The position numbers and the translations under genes were made by a program. DNA of 64,000 bases, taken from contig NZ_CP150919.1 of assembly GCF_039909015.1 (NCBI RefSeq), positions 6,486,501-6,550,500 on the forward strand, read 5' to 3'. The DNA is from Pseudomonas grandcourensis (GTDB lineage Bacteria > Pseudomonadota > Gammaproteobacteria > Pseudomonadales > Pseudomonadaceae). Shown piece after piece: positions 37,287 through 48,107 of the stretch (its first letter is position 1; every line of letters begins with the position of its first letter). A model generated the notes under the pieces. It ran no database searches, was not told where the DNA came from, and worked only from the letters and a program-made list of their open reading frames with translations.

Positions 37287-37299
37287 GTCTCTATCTGCA

Positions 37300-37333
37300 A
37301 TAAAGGCGCGGTCACGCTGCCGCGTTTTTTTTT
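37300..37333 (+). terminator. Terminator between the oxidoreductase and TonB-domain genes
   Basis: AAAGGCGCGG ... CCGCGTTTTTTTTT: a short CGCGG/CCGCG stem with an eight-base loop and a nine-T tract. Confidence 0.7.
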
Positions 37334-37947
37334 CATAACAGCGCCCTTATCTCTTGCGGAAGAAACCGCACGTATCGGCCCGCGGGGTAGGTATTACAGC
37401 GCCTGACTATTGATGGGACGCTTTTGTTGAGTTTGGCAATCAGCGCCAAACGCTTCTCTTCCGGCAATTGCGTCGGCGAGAGGGAGTGGGTCAGGTAACT
37501 GCGGGTCCAACTGAACACCGGCAGGTCTACCCAAGAAGTGTCTGCGATGTTCAGCGCTGCCCGTCCGATGTCACCACACATGAGCCGCTCCAGCGTCTTG
37601 TTGACGTGAATGGGCTGTCCCTGGTCCAGCCTGTAATCCATGGGTGCTACCACGATGATTTGCGCTGGCTGATCCTCGGTAACTGTCCACGGCTTGAATC
37701 GCCATTGGCTGACTGCGGCCAATGACGCCTCATCGAGTCCGGGATGTGCACTTTGCGCAATCACGGCATTACTGACTGATCCATCGGCCTTCACAGTCAT
37801 GCTGACCCGCACCATGCCGGTGACACCCGCCCGATGCAGCGCCACCGGATAAACCGGCTTCGGATTATTCTCGGGTATCAGGTACACCTCCCCGGCCCTG
37901 ACATCCATGGACGCCACCAACAAAAGCACGCATACCCACCACCGCAT
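37333..37947 (-). CDS. Secreted protein with TonB C-terminal-type domain
   Basis: A 204-residue protein with a signal peptide (MRWWVCVLLLVASMDVRA) and a TonB_C-like domain at about 30-110 (NPKPVYPVALHRAGVTGMVRVSMTVK...SLAAVSQWRFKPW). It lacks the N-terminal anchor helix plus Pro-rich linker of true TonB, and an unrelated 95-residue tail with two Cys follows. It is unlikely to energise outer-membrane receptors alone; the role is unknown. Confidence 0.8.
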   Translation of the reverse strand: MRWWVCVLLLVASMDVRAGEVYLIPENNPKPVYPVALHRAGVTGMVRVSMTVKADGSVSNAVIAQSAHPGLDEASLAAVSQWRFKPWTVTEDQPAQIIVVAPMDYRLDQGQPIHVNKTLERLMCGDIGRAALNIADTSWVDLPVFSWTRSYLTHSLSPTQLPEEKRLALIAKLNKSVPSIVRRCNTYPAGRYVRFLPQEIRALL

Positions 37948-38273
37948 GTCCCTCTCCCTTCGCCTGCAACGCCAGACCTGGCAACAGCACCAAGGTTAAA
38001 GCGCCGGGGCATTCGGCATAACGCCATGACTTCTGCTTTAAACGAAGGACCTTTCCTAAAGACCTGCCTTATTTCAGGTACATCAAGCGCCTGCTAACCA
38101 AACAGGTAACGCTTCCTACAACGCCTCTCACTTACATCTGAGCGACATGTTCATAAAGGAACGCGCGATATCCAACATTTCCGCTGTTTTGCCAATGAGA
38201 ACCGGTGCTATTTTCGGTAACGAAACTGTAACATTCGTATCCGCAGTCAAAACAAGAAATTTGGAGCTCTTGA
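37948..38273. other. 326-base region upstream of glpT
   Basis: No gene is seen. The region holds the glpT promoter; a perfect TTTCG-GTAA-CGAAA inverted repeat at 38212-38225 lies about 50 bases before the ATG. No REP is present. Confidence 0.6.
38212..38225. promoter_or_regulatory. Inverted repeat in the glpT upstream region
   Basis: TTTCG, four-base spacer GTAA, CGAAA. It is a candidate operator for a glycerol-3-phosphate regulator (GlpR is usual for glpT), but the match to a known GlpR site was not established. Confidence 0.35.
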
Positions 38274-39623
38274 ATGTTTGCTTTCTTTCGTCCTGCCGCA
38301 CATCAGGCTCCATTGCCTGAAGAAAAAATAGACAGCACCTATCGGCGCCTTCGCTGGCAGATTTTCGCCGGCATCTTCATTGGCTATGCCGGTTACTACC
38401 TGCTGCGCAAGAACTTCTCCCTGGCCATGCCGTACCTGATCGACGAGGGCTACTCCCGTGGTCAGCTGGGCTTGGCGATGTCCGCCATCGCGATTGCCTA
38501 CGGTCTGTCGAAGTTTCTGATGGGCTTGGTGTCCGACCGTTCCAACCCACGTTTCTTCCTGCCGTTCGGTCTGCTGGTGTCGGCTGGGGTGATGTTCATT
38601 TTCGGTTTCGCGCCCTGGGCGACGTCCAGCGTGACCATGATGTTCATTCTGCTGTTCATCAACGGCTGGGCGCAGGGCATGGGCTGGCCGCCGAGTGGCC
38701 GGACCATGGTGCACTGGTGGTCGCAGAAGGAACGTGGCGGCGTGGTGTCCGTGTGGAACGTGGCGCACAACGTCGGCGGTGGCCTGATCGGCCCGTTGTT
38801 CCTGATCGGCATGGGCCTGTTCAATGACTGGCACGCCGCGTTCTATGTGCCGGCTGCGGTGGCGCTGGCGGTAGCGGTGTTTGCCTTTGTGACCATGCGC
38901 GACACTCCGCAATCGGTTGGCCTGCCGCCAATCGAGCAATACAAGAACGACTACCCGGAAGGCTACGACGCCAGCCACGAAGAGGAATTCAGCGCCAAGG
39001 AAATCTTCGTCAAATACGTGCTGCGCAACAAAATGCTCTGGTACATCGCCCTGGCCAACGTCTTTGTCTATCTGCTGCGCTACGGCGTGCTGGACTGGGC
39101 GCCGACCTACCTCAAGGAAGCCAAGGGTTTCACTGTGGATAAAACCTCGTGGGCATACTTCTTCTACGAGTGGGCAGGTATCCCGGGCACGCTGCTGTGC
39201 GGCTGGATGTCGGACAAGATCTTCCGGGGCAACCGTGGCCTGACCGGCATGGTGTTCATGGCACTCGTGACGGTCGCGACGCTGGTTTATTGGCTCAACC
39301 CTGCCGGCAATCCGATGGTCGACATGATCGCACTGCTTTCCATTGGCTTCCTGATCTACGGCCCGGTGATGCTGATCGGCTTGCAGGCGCTGGAACTGGC
39401 ACCGAAGAAAGCGGCCGGTACGGCGGCGGGCTTTACCGGTCTGTTCGGTTATCTGGGTGGTTCGGTCGCGGCCAGTGCAGCGATGGGCTACACCGTGGAC
39501 CATTTCGGTTGGGACGGCGGTTTCGTGCTGCTGGTCGGCGCCTGCCTGCTGGCGATGGCTTTCCTGGCCCCGACACTACGGCACAAACAAATCGCCAGTC
39601 AGGGCCGCGAAGCACTCGCTTGA
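38274..39623 (+). CDS. glpT: GlpT, glycerol-3-phosphate:phosphate antiporter
   Basis: A 449-residue MFS organophosphate antiporter with 12 predicted membrane segments. Family segments are clear: [20 protein letters not shown] at TM1, WGQGMGWPP-like [20 protein letters not shown], and the [18 protein letters not shown] region at TM11. It exchanges glycerol-3-phosphate for phosphate; GlpT is also the fosfomycin entry route in Pseudomonas. Its stop lies inside the end of the convergent chaC gene (25-base overlap). GGAG eight bases before ATG. Confidence 0.95.
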   Translation: MFAFFRPAAHQAPLPEEKIDSTYRRLRWQIFAGIFIGYAGYYLLRKNFSLAMPYLIDEGYSRGQLGLAMSAIAIAYGLSKFLMGLVSDRSNPRFFLPFGLLVSAGVMFIFGFAPWATSSVTMMFILLFINGWAQGMGWPPSGRTMVHWWSQKERGGVVSVWNVAHNVGGGLIGPLFLIGMGLFNDWHAAFYVPAAVALAVAVFAFVTMRDTPQSVGLPPIEQYKNDYPEGYDASHEEEFSAKEIFVKYVLRNKMLWYIALANVFVYLLRYGVLDWAPTYLKEAKGFTVDKTSWAYFFYEWAGIPGTLLCGWMSDKIFRGNRGLTGMVFMALVTVATLVYWLNPAGNPMVDMIALLSIGFLIYGPVMLIGLQALELAPKKAAGTAAGFTGLFGYLGGSVAASAAMGYTVDHFGWDGGFVLLVGACLLAMAFLAPTLRHKQIASQGREALA

Positions 39624-40267
39624 TCGGCCGTTGATTTACAGCGCTTGAGCCGAGCCTCCAGATTCCGGTCTGGCATGGCGTGGCTGCGCAGGGCGTGCGC
39701 GGTCTGCTCGACATAATCGCGAGTGGTGCCGTAGCGCCCGCAGGCGTTTTCGAATACATGGCTCAGCACATGGTCCGGCAAGTTGCCGGCATAGCTGGGC
39801 AGATGTCGCTCCAGAACGAATCCCAATGCCTGTACCTGGCTGCCATCTTCGAGACGGCAGTTGAGCCAGTGCGGGCGGTAGGAAGGAAAAGGCATCTCGC
39901 GCTGCCAAAGTGCGTAGAGCGAGGCTTCGAGCTGTTCTTCGGGCAAGCGATAGGCGAAACCGCTGCAAGAACCCCCGCGATCCAGGCCAAACACCAGGCC
40001 GGGCATTTCCGGTGTGCCGCGATGTTCGTGGGACCACAAGTACAACCCGCGATGATAGCCATGCACCCGGCCGCGAACCCGCTCAACCGCCGTGCATTCA
40101 GGGCGCCAGATCAGCGAACCATACGCAAACAACCAGACCGGCCCACCCTTGTGGCGCGCCATGGTCGATTGCATCGAGCTGAGCAATTGTTCGTGAGTGA
40201 GCTGCGGTCCCAGATCGAGCCGCGGAGGGTAAGCCAGATTCAAAAAAGCAGATTCGATGGCGCTCAT
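39599..40267 (-). CDS. chaC: ChaC-type gamma-glutamylcyclotransferase
   Basis: A 222-residue GGCT-fold enzyme, likely glutathione-specific, producing 5-oxoproline and Cys-Gly. The [13 protein letters not shown] phosphate/substrate loop is present, with a core through [13 protein letters not shown] [15 protein letters not shown]. In the cytosol. Overlaps glpT convergently at the 3' end. Upstream of it lies the AT-rich gap before the next gene. Confidence 0.88.
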   Translation of the reverse strand: MSAIESAFLNLAYPPRLDLGPQLTHEQLLSSMQSTMARHKGGPVWLFAYGSLIWRPECTAVERVRGRVHGYHRGLYLWSHEHRGTPEMPGLVFGLDRGGSCSGFAYRLPEEQLEASLYALWQREMPFPSYRPHWLNCRLEDGSQVQALGFVLERHLPSYAGNLPDHVLSHVFENACGRYGTTRDYVEQTAHALRSHAMPDRNLEARLKRCKSTADQASASRP

Positions 40268-40289
40268 GGCGAATAGCGTTCAGCTCCCC

Positions 40290-40470
40290 GCGGGTGAAGA
40301 ATTACTTAATAGAACGCACAGCTGTAACAATAAGGCACATAAGTTTTAAGGCAATTTGAATGACATGGCACAGCTCTTAAATAAATACCTTCGTTAAATA
40401 TAACCTACCGAAATTTATAAAAGATTATAAATACCGATAGGCTATATAGAGAGTTATAAACCTGTAGGAG
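40290..40470. other. AT-rich intergenic stretch
   Basis: About 180 bases far richer in A and T than the surroundings, containing TTATAAAAGATTATAAATACC and further TTATAAA repeats. No gene or clear promoter is recognised. It ends in a truncated REP fragment (CCTGTAGGAGC). Confidence 0.5.
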
Positions 40471-40488
40471 CAGTATCAGGATCCAGGC

Positions 40489-41457
40489 TCAAGAGCGCGG
40501 TGCGTAGGCAAATACGTCGGCACGCATCTGATGCGCGTCCATCCCCGCTTCCACCAGCGCATCCAGCGTGCCGTAGACCATGGCCGGAGAGCCACTGGCG
40601 TAAACATGCAGCGGCTTGAGGTCAGGGAAGTCTTCACAGACCGCTTCATGCAACATGCCGCACCGCCCTTCCCAACCGCATTGATCACTTACGACCTTGT
40701 GCAGGAACAGGTTGGGCAGCTTCAGCCATTCGTCCCAATGCTCGACTTGATAAAAATCTTCTGGACGACGCACCCCCCAATACAGATGCACCGGATGCTT
40801 GAAACCCGAGGCCCGGCAATGTTCGATCAGGCCGTGGACCTGGCCCATGCCGGTACCAGCGGCGATCAGCACGAGAGGACCGTCCGGCAACTCCTCCAGG
40901 TGGGTATCACCAAACGGCAACTCGACCCGCACCATGCTGTTGCGCTGGAGCTGTTCGATCAGGCTCAGCGCACTGGATTCGCGCGCCAGTACGTGGATTT
41001 CCAGGTCGCGCCCCGCATGCGGTGCCGAGGCGAGGGAAAAGGCGGACTTTTCGCCGTTCTCGCGCTCGATCATCAGGTACTGGCCGGCGTGGTAGCGTGG
41101 CGTTTTGCCGGCCGGAGCCCGCAGACGCACGCGCCAGGTGTCGCCGCCCACCTCCTTGCACTCAATGACCTGACACGACACGCTGCGCACCGGCAGTTCT
41201 CCCAGCGCGAGCACGCCATCCCACAGCACGATGCAGTCTTCCAGCGGCTCCGCTATGCAAGTGTAGAACTCGCCATGGTCACGCACATTGCCAGCCTGCT
41301 CGACCCGGCCTTCCACCAGCAGCGCCGCACACACGTGGCAATTGCCGTTGCGGCAGCTTTGCGGGCATTCGTAGCCCAGACGTCGTGCGCCATCGAGAAT
41401 CCGCTCGCCGGGCAATATCTCAAGCACTGCTCCGGAGGGCTGCAAGGTTACACGCAT
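40489..41457 (-). CDS. 2Fe-2S ferredoxin-flavin reductase (CDP-6-deoxy-glucoseen-reductase-like)
   Basis: A 322-residue electron-transfer flavoprotein. Residues 1-90 are a plant-type ferredoxin domain with CPQSCRNGNCHVC cluster ligands; residues about 100-322 form an FNR-type FAD/NAD(P)H module with a YHAGQYLMIERENGEKSAFS flavin-binding segment and a GTGMGQVHGLIEH nucleotide loop. The annotation CDP-6-deoxy-glucoseen reductase is common but not proof of that sugar reaction. Its ATG overlaps the ubiD stop by one base (TGATG); it may supply electrons in a redox reaction near ubiquinone synthesis. Confidence 0.85.
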   Translation of the reverse strand: MRVTLQPSGAVLEILPGERILDGARRLGYECPQSCRNGNCHVCAALLVEGRVEQAGNVRDHGEFYTCIAEPLEDCIVLWDGVLALGELPVRSVSCQVIECKEVGGDTWRVRLRAPAGKTPRYHAGQYLMIERENGEKSAFSLASAPHAGRDLEIHVLARESSALSLIEQLQRNSMVRVELPFGDTHLEELPDGPLVLIAAGTGMGQVHGLIEHCRASGFKHPVHLYWGVRRPEDFYQVEHWDEWLKLPNLFLHKVVSDQCGWEGRCGMLHEAVCEDFPDLKPLHVYASGSPAMVYGTLDALVEAGMDAHQMRADVFAYAPRS

Positions 41458-42923
41458 CAATCTATTCCTAACTGATTCCAGATGGCATCGATCCGCTGGG
41501 TCACGGCATCGTCCTTGACGATGACCCGGCCCCATTCACGGGTAGTTTCGCCCGGCCATTTATGCGTGGCATCGAGGCCCATTTTCGACCCCAGGCCGGA
41601 AACCGGCGAGGCGAAGTCCAGGTAGTCGATCGGCGTGTTGTCGATCATCACCGTGTCGCGCTTGGGGTCCATGCGCGTGGTGATGGCCCAGATCACGTCA
41701 TTCCAGTCCCGGGCGTTGATATCGTCGTCGGTGACGATAACGAACTTGGTGTACATGAACTGTCGCAAAAACGACCAGACACCCAGCATTACCCGCTTGG
41801 CGTGGCCCGGATACGACTTCTTCATGGTCACGATGGCCATGCGGTACGAGCAGCCTTCGGGCGGCAGGTAGAAATCGGTGATCTCCGGGAACTGCTTCTG
41901 CAGGATCGGCACGAACACTTCGTTCAACGCCACGCCGAGGATCGCCGGCTCATCCGGCGGACGGCCGGTGTAAGTGCTGTGGTAGATCGGCTTGATCCGG
42001 TGGGTGATGCGCTCGACGGTGAACACCGGGAAGCTGTCGACTTCGTTGTAGTAACCGGTGTGGTCGCCGTACGGGCCTTCATCGGCCATCTCGCCCGGAT
42101 GGATCACGCCCTCGAGGATGATTTCGGCGGTGGCCGGCACTTGCAGGTCGTTGCCGCGGCACTTCACCAACTCGGTGCGGTTACCGCGCAAGAGACCTGC
42201 GAAGGCGTATTCGGAAAGGCTGTCGGGCACCGGGGTCACGGCACCGAGGATGGTCGCCGGGTCCGCACCCAGGGCCACGGAAACCGGGAACGGCTGGCCC
42301 GGGTGCTTTTCGCACCACTCGCGGTAATCCAGCGCGCCGCCACGGTGGCTCAGCCAGCGCATGATGACCTTGTTGCGACCAATCACCTGCTGACGGTAGA
42401 TGCCGAGGTTCTGGCGATCCTTGTTCGGACCTTTGGTGACGGTCAGGCCCCAGGTGATCAGCGGACCGACGTCGCCCGGCCAGCAGGTCTGCACCGGCAA
42501 CATGGCCAGGTCGACGTCGTCGCCTTCGATGACCACTTCCTGGCACACCGCGTCCTTGACGACTTTCGGCGCCATCGAAATGATCTTGCGGAAGATCGGC
42601 AGCTTGGACCAGGCATCCTTCAGGCCTTTCGGCGGCTCGGGTTCCTTGAGGAACGCCAGCAGCTTGCCGATTTCGCGCAGTTCGCTGACCGACTCGGCAC
42701 CCATGCCCATGGCGACCCGCTCGGGGGTACCGAACAGGTTGCCGAGCACCGGGATGTCATAGCCTGTCGGCTTTTCGAACAACAGCGCCGGGCCTTTGGC
42801 ACGCAGCGTGCGATCACACACCTCGGTCATCTCCAACACTGGAGAGACGGGGATCTGGATGCGTTTCAACTCTCCGCGCTGCTCAAGCTGCTGCACGAAA
42901 TCCCGAAGATCCTTGAATTTCAT
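41457..42923 (-). CDS. ubiD: UbiD, prenylated-FMN-dependent 3-polyprenyl-4-hydroxybenzoate decarboxylase
   Basis: A 488-residue UbiD-family decarboxylase that uses prenyl-FMN to remove the carboxyl group of 4-hydroxy-3-polyprenylbenzoate. N-terminal [19 protein letters not shown] and internal [25 protein letters not shown] match the ubiquinone group. UbiX (the prenyl-FMN maker) is not in the window. A start four codons upstream is possible. Translationally coupled to the reductase by TGATG. Confidence 0.95.
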   Translation of the reverse strand: MKFKDLRDFVQQLEQRGELKRIQIPVSPVLEMTEVCDRTLRAKGPALLFEKPTGYDIPVLGNLFGTPERVAMGMGAESVSELREIGKLLAFLKEPEPPKGLKDAWSKLPIFRKIISMAPKVVKDAVCQEVVIEGDDVDLAMLPVQTCWPGDVGPLITWGLTVTKGPNKDRQNLGIYRQQVIGRNKVIMRWLSHRGGALDYREWCEKHPGQPFPVSVALGADPATILGAVTPVPDSLSEYAFAGLLRGNRTELVKCRGNDLQVPATAEIILEGVIHPGEMADEGPYGDHTGYYNEVDSFPVFTVERITHRIKPIYHSTYTGRPPDEPAILGVALNEVFVPILQKQFPEITDFYLPPEGCSYRMAIVTMKKSYPGHAKRVMLGVWSFLRQFMYTKFVIVTDDDINARDWNDVIWAITTRMDPKRDTVMIDNTPIDYLDFASPVSGLGSKMGLDATHKWPGETTREWGRVIVKDDAVTQRIDAIWNQLGID

Positions 42924-42992
42924 TGATGATGGCACCCGAAAAATAGGCGTACATCCTACCTGCTCTGCCGGCCGCTGGCAGCTTATCGCTGC

Positions 42993-44990
42993 TTATCTGG
43001 ATGCATTCACCTGCGGTTTCCCCGGGTTTGCCCTGGCTTGCAGACTGACAAACAGCGGTTCGAGAATCGGCGCCACCCACCGCGCACCGACCTCCGAGAG
43101 GTGATTGTCATCGGTGTACAACGAGTAGCCGCCGCGTTCGGCGCGGCACAGGCCGTTTGCACCACATAGCCTTGGAGCCGGGTCCACCACCTGTACCGCC
43201 GGGTCTTGCGCCAGTTGCGCGAACAATTGACTGATGAATGCCTGGCGTTTGTGGTGCTCTGCGAGCGCCAGCCCGACATCGTCGACCGGACGATCCAGCA
43301 TTGCCAGACGTGTGAGGCGATACGGTGGGCTGAAGGCCTGCAACGGCACCTCTTTTACCAGCCAGACCCGATGCCCGCCGGCTCGCAATTGCGCGACTCG
43401 TGCACGCAAGCCATCGGCCAGACGATGTTCAGCACTGGCGCGGTCGTAATGCCCGTCAGCGCTTTTCAGAGCGTGGCCCAGATCACCTTTGCCGTCGCCG
43501 TAGAGGTACAGGCTCCAGTGCGCGACCAACACCACATCGCTGACAGCTTGCGGCTGCAAGGCCTGTTCAACGCGTCGATTGAACCGCGCGCAACGCGCAT
43601 CGTGCTCCAGGTCTTCGACTGGCACACAACCGGGAGAACTGGCGAGCATCACGTTGACGCCATGGGTCTTGGCACCCTCGTCGAAAACCGGAATCAACGC
43701 CGTGGCATGGCTATCGCCCCAGACAAGCGCTGGGGGCAGGCGGTTTTGCGCGCCATAACGGCAGAACAACTTGTCATCCGGCGTCTTGTCATCGGCCAGG
43801 CAGGCCATGAGCTCTGGCCGCCATTCGCGACCCTTGGCGTATTGCAGGGCCTGGTCAGACAGACGCCACGGCAAGCCGTCGGTCCATCGCAAGGTTTGCC
43901 CGGCCAGGCCGAGCACCAGGACGCCGCAGGCGCCAGCGAGCAGAATCTGCCGGCGCCCGGCGAGCAGGCGTCGCTCACGAAACGGGGTTTCGACGAGTTT
44001 CCAGGACAGATAACCCAGCAACAGCGTCAGCAGAATCAACCCGGCACGGTCGACAGCGCCGAGCTCACTGACGCTGGCATAGCGGGAAAATACGAACACC
44101 GGCCAGTGCCACAGGTACCAGGAGTAAGAAACCAGGCCAAGGCCGACAATTACCCGACTGCTCAAAAACTGACCAATCCAGGTTTCACGATGACCATTTG
44201 CCAGAATCAGCAGTACCACACCAAGCACCGGCAGCAACGCCGCGACGCCCGGGAATGGCGTGGCCTTGTCATAACCGAACACCGCCAGCAGGATCAGCAC
44301 CATGCCGAGCAGGCTCAGCCACTGCGCTGCCATCGGCTTGAGACGCCATGCAGACTTGGGCGCTACCGCCAGCATCGCTCCGGCCAATAGCTCCCACGCA
44401 CGCATCGGCAACAAGAAGAAAGCTTTTTCCGGATGATGGGCGACGGCCCACACGCTCAAGCCAAAGGACAGCAGCAATACGCCGAACAGCGCCAGTCGCC
44501 AATGTTTCAGACGGCTCGACAGCAGTGTCAGCAGCAACGGGAAGACGATGTAAAACTGCTCCTCCACCGCCAGCGACCAGGTGTGCAGCAGGGGTTTAAG
44601 ATCGGAGGCGACATCGAAATAGCCGTCCTGGCGCATGAACAGGATGTTGGACACGAACATCACCTGGTAACGCACCGATCGCCCCAGCTCTTCGTAATCC
44701 TTCGGTGCCAGCAAAAACCAGCCGACCGCCAACACCGCAACGATCATCGCGAACAACGCCGGCAAAATCCGCCGCGCACGCCGGGCCCAGAAATCGACGA
44801 AGCTGAACTGCCCGGCCTGGCGCTGATTCCAGATGATCGAGGTGATCAAGTAACCGGAAATCACGAAAAAAACGTCCACGCCGACAAAGCCGCCGGTAAA
44901 CCCCGGAACGCCAAAATGAAACAGCACGACAGCGATCACTGCCACTGCGCGCAAGCCGTCGATGTCCCTTCGATAAGCCAGTGTGCTCAT
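42993..44990 (-). CDS. OafA-type membrane acyltransferase with SGNH domain
   Basis: A 665-residue two-domain enzyme. Residues about 1-370 form an acyltransferase-3 membrane domain of some ten helices, with RRDIDGLRAVAVIAVVLFHF, RRARRILPALF and the PLLHTWSLAVEEQFY motif. The C-terminal part (about 430-660) is a periplasmic SGNH hydrolase-like domain with GDSHA and a DDNHLS catalytic Asp-His pair. Such proteins O-acylate LPS, peptidoglycan or exopolysaccharide. A sugar target is likely but not readable here. The exact start is uncertain; 44996 is also possible. Confidence 0.85.
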   Translation of the reverse strand: MSTLAYRRDIDGLRAVAVIAVVLFHFGVPGFTGGFVGVDVFFVISGYLITSIIWNQRQAGQFSFVDFWARRARRILPALFAMIVAVLAVGWFLLAPKDYEELGRSVRYQVMFVSNILFMRQDGYFDVASDLKPLLHTWSLAVEEQFYIVFPLLLTLLSSRLKHWRLALFGVLLLSFGLSVWAVAHHPEKAFFLLPMRAWELLAGAMLAVAPKSAWRLKPMAAQWLSLLGMVLILLAVFGYDKATPFPGVAALLPVLGVVLLILANGHRETWIGQFLSSRVIVGLGLVSYSWYLWHWPVFVFSRYASVSELGAVDRAGLILLTLLLGYLSWKLVETPFRERRLLAGRRQILLAGACGVLVLGLAGQTLRWTDGLPWRLSDQALQYAKGREWRPELMACLADDKTPDDKLFCRYGAQNRLPPALVWGDSHATALIPVFDEGAKTHGVNVMLASSPGCVPVEDLEHDARCARFNRRVEQALQPQAVSDVVLVAHWSLYLYGDGKGDLGHALKSADGHYDRASAEHRLADGLRARVAQLRAGGHRVWLVKEVPLQAFSPPYRLTRLAMLDRPVDDVGLALAEHHKRQAFISQLFAQLAQDPAVQVVDPAPRLCGANGLCRAERGGYSLYTDDNHLSEVGARWVAPILEPLFVSLQARANPGKPQVNASR

Positions 44991-45124
44991 AAACATAAAA
45001 CCAGTCAGATCGTTGTTTTCAGCGCGCTTGAGCATCGTCCCCGGAGATGACTGCAAACGCGGCTGGTTGAAGTGTTAACCAACTGACCCTGGCCAATCAA
45101 AAACATCCCATGGCCCGGGCAAAA

Positions 45125-45165
45125 AAGTGCGGGCAAAAAAATGGCGCCCCACCGGGGCGCCATTC
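45125..45165 (-). terminator. Rho-independent terminator of rho
   Basis: ATGGCGCCCC pairs with GGGGCGCCAT, preceded by seven A residues that become U in the transcript. About 25 bases beyond the rho stop. Confidence 0.85.
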
Positions 45166-45186
45166 TCTTGAACTCAACGGGCGATG

Positions 45187-46446
<1,260 letters not shown>

Positions 46447-46643
46447 ATAGGAATGACGTAATCATTTATGGAGGGGGGAAATTAAGCTTTTGGCTTAATG
46501 AGGCCGCGCCGCAGAGAAGGCGACAGGATCGCGTACTTATTCGAAAAGGAGTGCGTCGGCGACGGCTAGCAGGGGGCAATGGAGAAACCAGTGCGGGGCC
46601 GAATGTACCACCTGAGTTTAGGAGCGTCTAGCCCTGAATACGC

Positions 46644-46672
46644 AAAAAGCCCCGCTATTTGCGGGGCTTTTT
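46644..46672 (-). terminator. Rho-independent terminator after trxA
   Basis: AAAAAGCCCCGC pairs with GCGGGGCTTTTT around TATTT, 20-50 bases beyond the trxA stop. Confidence 0.88.
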
Positions 46673-46693
46673 CAGGATACTTTGCAGCGACGC

Positions 46694-47023
46694 TTAAATG
46701 TTGGCGTCGAGGAAGGCAGCCAGTTGCGACTTCGACAGTGCGCCGACCTTGGTCGCTTCAACGTTGCCGTTCTTGAACAGCATCAGGGTCGGGATACCGC
46801 GCACGCCGTGCTTGGCCGGGGTTTCCTGGTTTTCGTCGATGTTCAGCTTGGCAACGGTCAACTTGCCTTTGTAAGTCTCGGCAATTTCGTCCAGAACCGG
46901 AGCGATCATTTTGCAAGGGCCGCACCATTCAGCCCAGTAGTCGACCAGTACAGCGCCTTCGGCCTTGAGTACGTCGGCCTCGAAGCTAGCGTCGCTAACG
47001 TGTTTGATAAGATCGCTGCTCAT
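46694..47023 (-). CDS. trxA: TrxA, thioredoxin 1
   Basis: A 109-residue thioredoxin with the redox motif WCGPCK (C34, C37) and the usual cis-Pro segment in [12 protein letters not shown]. It reduces ribonucleotide reductase, methionine sulfoxide reductase and others in the cytoplasm. CCTGGAGAATTCC precedes the ATG. Adjacent to rho as in other gammaproteobacteria. Confidence 0.97.
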   Translation of the reverse strand: MSSDLIKHVSDASFEADVLKAEGAVLVDYWAEWCGPCKMIAPVLDEIAETYKGKLTVAKLNIDENQETPAKHGVRGIPTLMLFKNGNVEATKVGALSKSQLAAFLDANI

Positions 47024-47143
47024 GGAATTCTCCAGGTTGTAAGCAAAAAAACGTGGCCCATCATAGCTGCCCTTCCCTCGTTCAGGAAGGTGCAGATGAT
47101 TGAGTCTCGCTATGGTGATTCATGAGTTTGGGTATAGCTCAGG

Positions 47144-47851
47144 TCATGAATTGACGGGAGCGATGAACGCGATTCCGGTGCGCAACGCGGCGTTGCGTAC
47201 GTGTTCTTGCATGGCCTTTTGCGCGGCGCCAGACGCTCGACGGGCCAGCGCACGAAGGATTTTACGGTGTTCCTGCCAGGTTTCCATGGCCCGCTCGACC
47301 CGGATGAACGGTAGCTTCTGGCTTTCCAGGAAGATGTCGGCGCTGGCGGTCAGGATGCTCAGCATCGCCTGATTGCCGCTGGCCAGCAGGATGCGGCGGT
47401 GGAATTCGAAATCCAGGCGGGCAGCGGCTTCGAAGTCGCCGGACTTCAGCTCGTTGCGCATGGCGGCGACATTGTCTTCCAGCGCATCGAGTTCGTCGGT
47501 GCTCAAGGTTACAGCCGCCAATCCCGCCGCAAACCCCTCCAGCGCATAGCGCAGCTGAAAGATGTCCAGCGGCGAAGCCTGCGCCGCGAACGGCCAGCCC
47601 GGCGCCGCATCGCCCCGCGGCAGCTCCACCGGCGATTGCACGAACACGCCTTTGCCCGGCTGGATGCTGATGACGCCCAGCGCACTAAGCGATGACAACG
47701 CCTCGCGCAAGGATGCCCGACTGACCCCCAATTGCACCGCCAGGTCCCGTTGCGAGGGCAAGGCATCCCCAGGGCCGAAGCCCTGTTCGGTAATCAGTTT
47801 GCGGATGGCTTGCAGCGCCACTTCAGGTACGGCGCGGGAGATCGAGTTCAT
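47144..47851 (-). CDS. GntR/FadR-family (FCD) transcriptional regulator
   Basis: A 235-residue regulator with an N-terminal winged HTH (PSQRDLAVQLGVSRASLREALS, about residues 27-60) and a C-terminal FCD effector domain. It is divergent from the polar amino acid ABC operon that starts at 48108, and the shared upstream region has a 13-base direct repeat, so it is probably the operon's regulator. Start at 47851 is preferred; an upstream frame gives an extended N terminus without similarity. Confidence 0.88.
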   Translation of the reverse strand: MNSISRAVPEVALQAIRKLITEQGFGPGDALPSQRDLAVQLGVSRASLREALSSLSALGVISIQPGKGVFVQSPVELPRGDAAPGWPFAAQASPLDIFQLRYALEGFAAGLAAVTLSTDELDALEDNVAAMRNELKSGDFEAAARLDFEFHRRILLASGNQAMLSILTASADIFLESQKLPFIRVERAMETWQEHRKILRALARRASGAAQKAMQEHVRNAALRTGIAFIAPVNS

Positions 47852-47987
47852 GGTTTTCCAGACGAACCAGGCCAATGTGCGCTCAGTTGTAAAGCTATTC
47901 GCAACGCTGGGCAAGTCGTGCCCCATGGGGGTTCGGTGATTTTCACGGCTGCGCCATCGGGGTGCGAAACGCAACCTGACTGTTCAG

Positions 47988-48019
47988 ACCAGTAAGACCG
48001 TGCGAAACCAGTAAAACCG
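47988..48019. promoter_or_regulatory. Direct repeat in the GntR / ABC operon divergent region
   Basis: ACCAGTAAGACCG and ACCAGTAAAACCG repeat directly with 19-base spacing (one mismatch), about 90 bases before the binding-protein gene. Candidate operator for the divergent GntR regulator. Confidence 0.45.
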
Positions 48020-48107
48020 CGCTCTGGCGCCCTCAAACCCCCATGTTGGCATGGCCCATGCTCTGTCGATCCGCAGAAATCACTTCTTGCCGATCCGGAG
48101 ATTTGCC

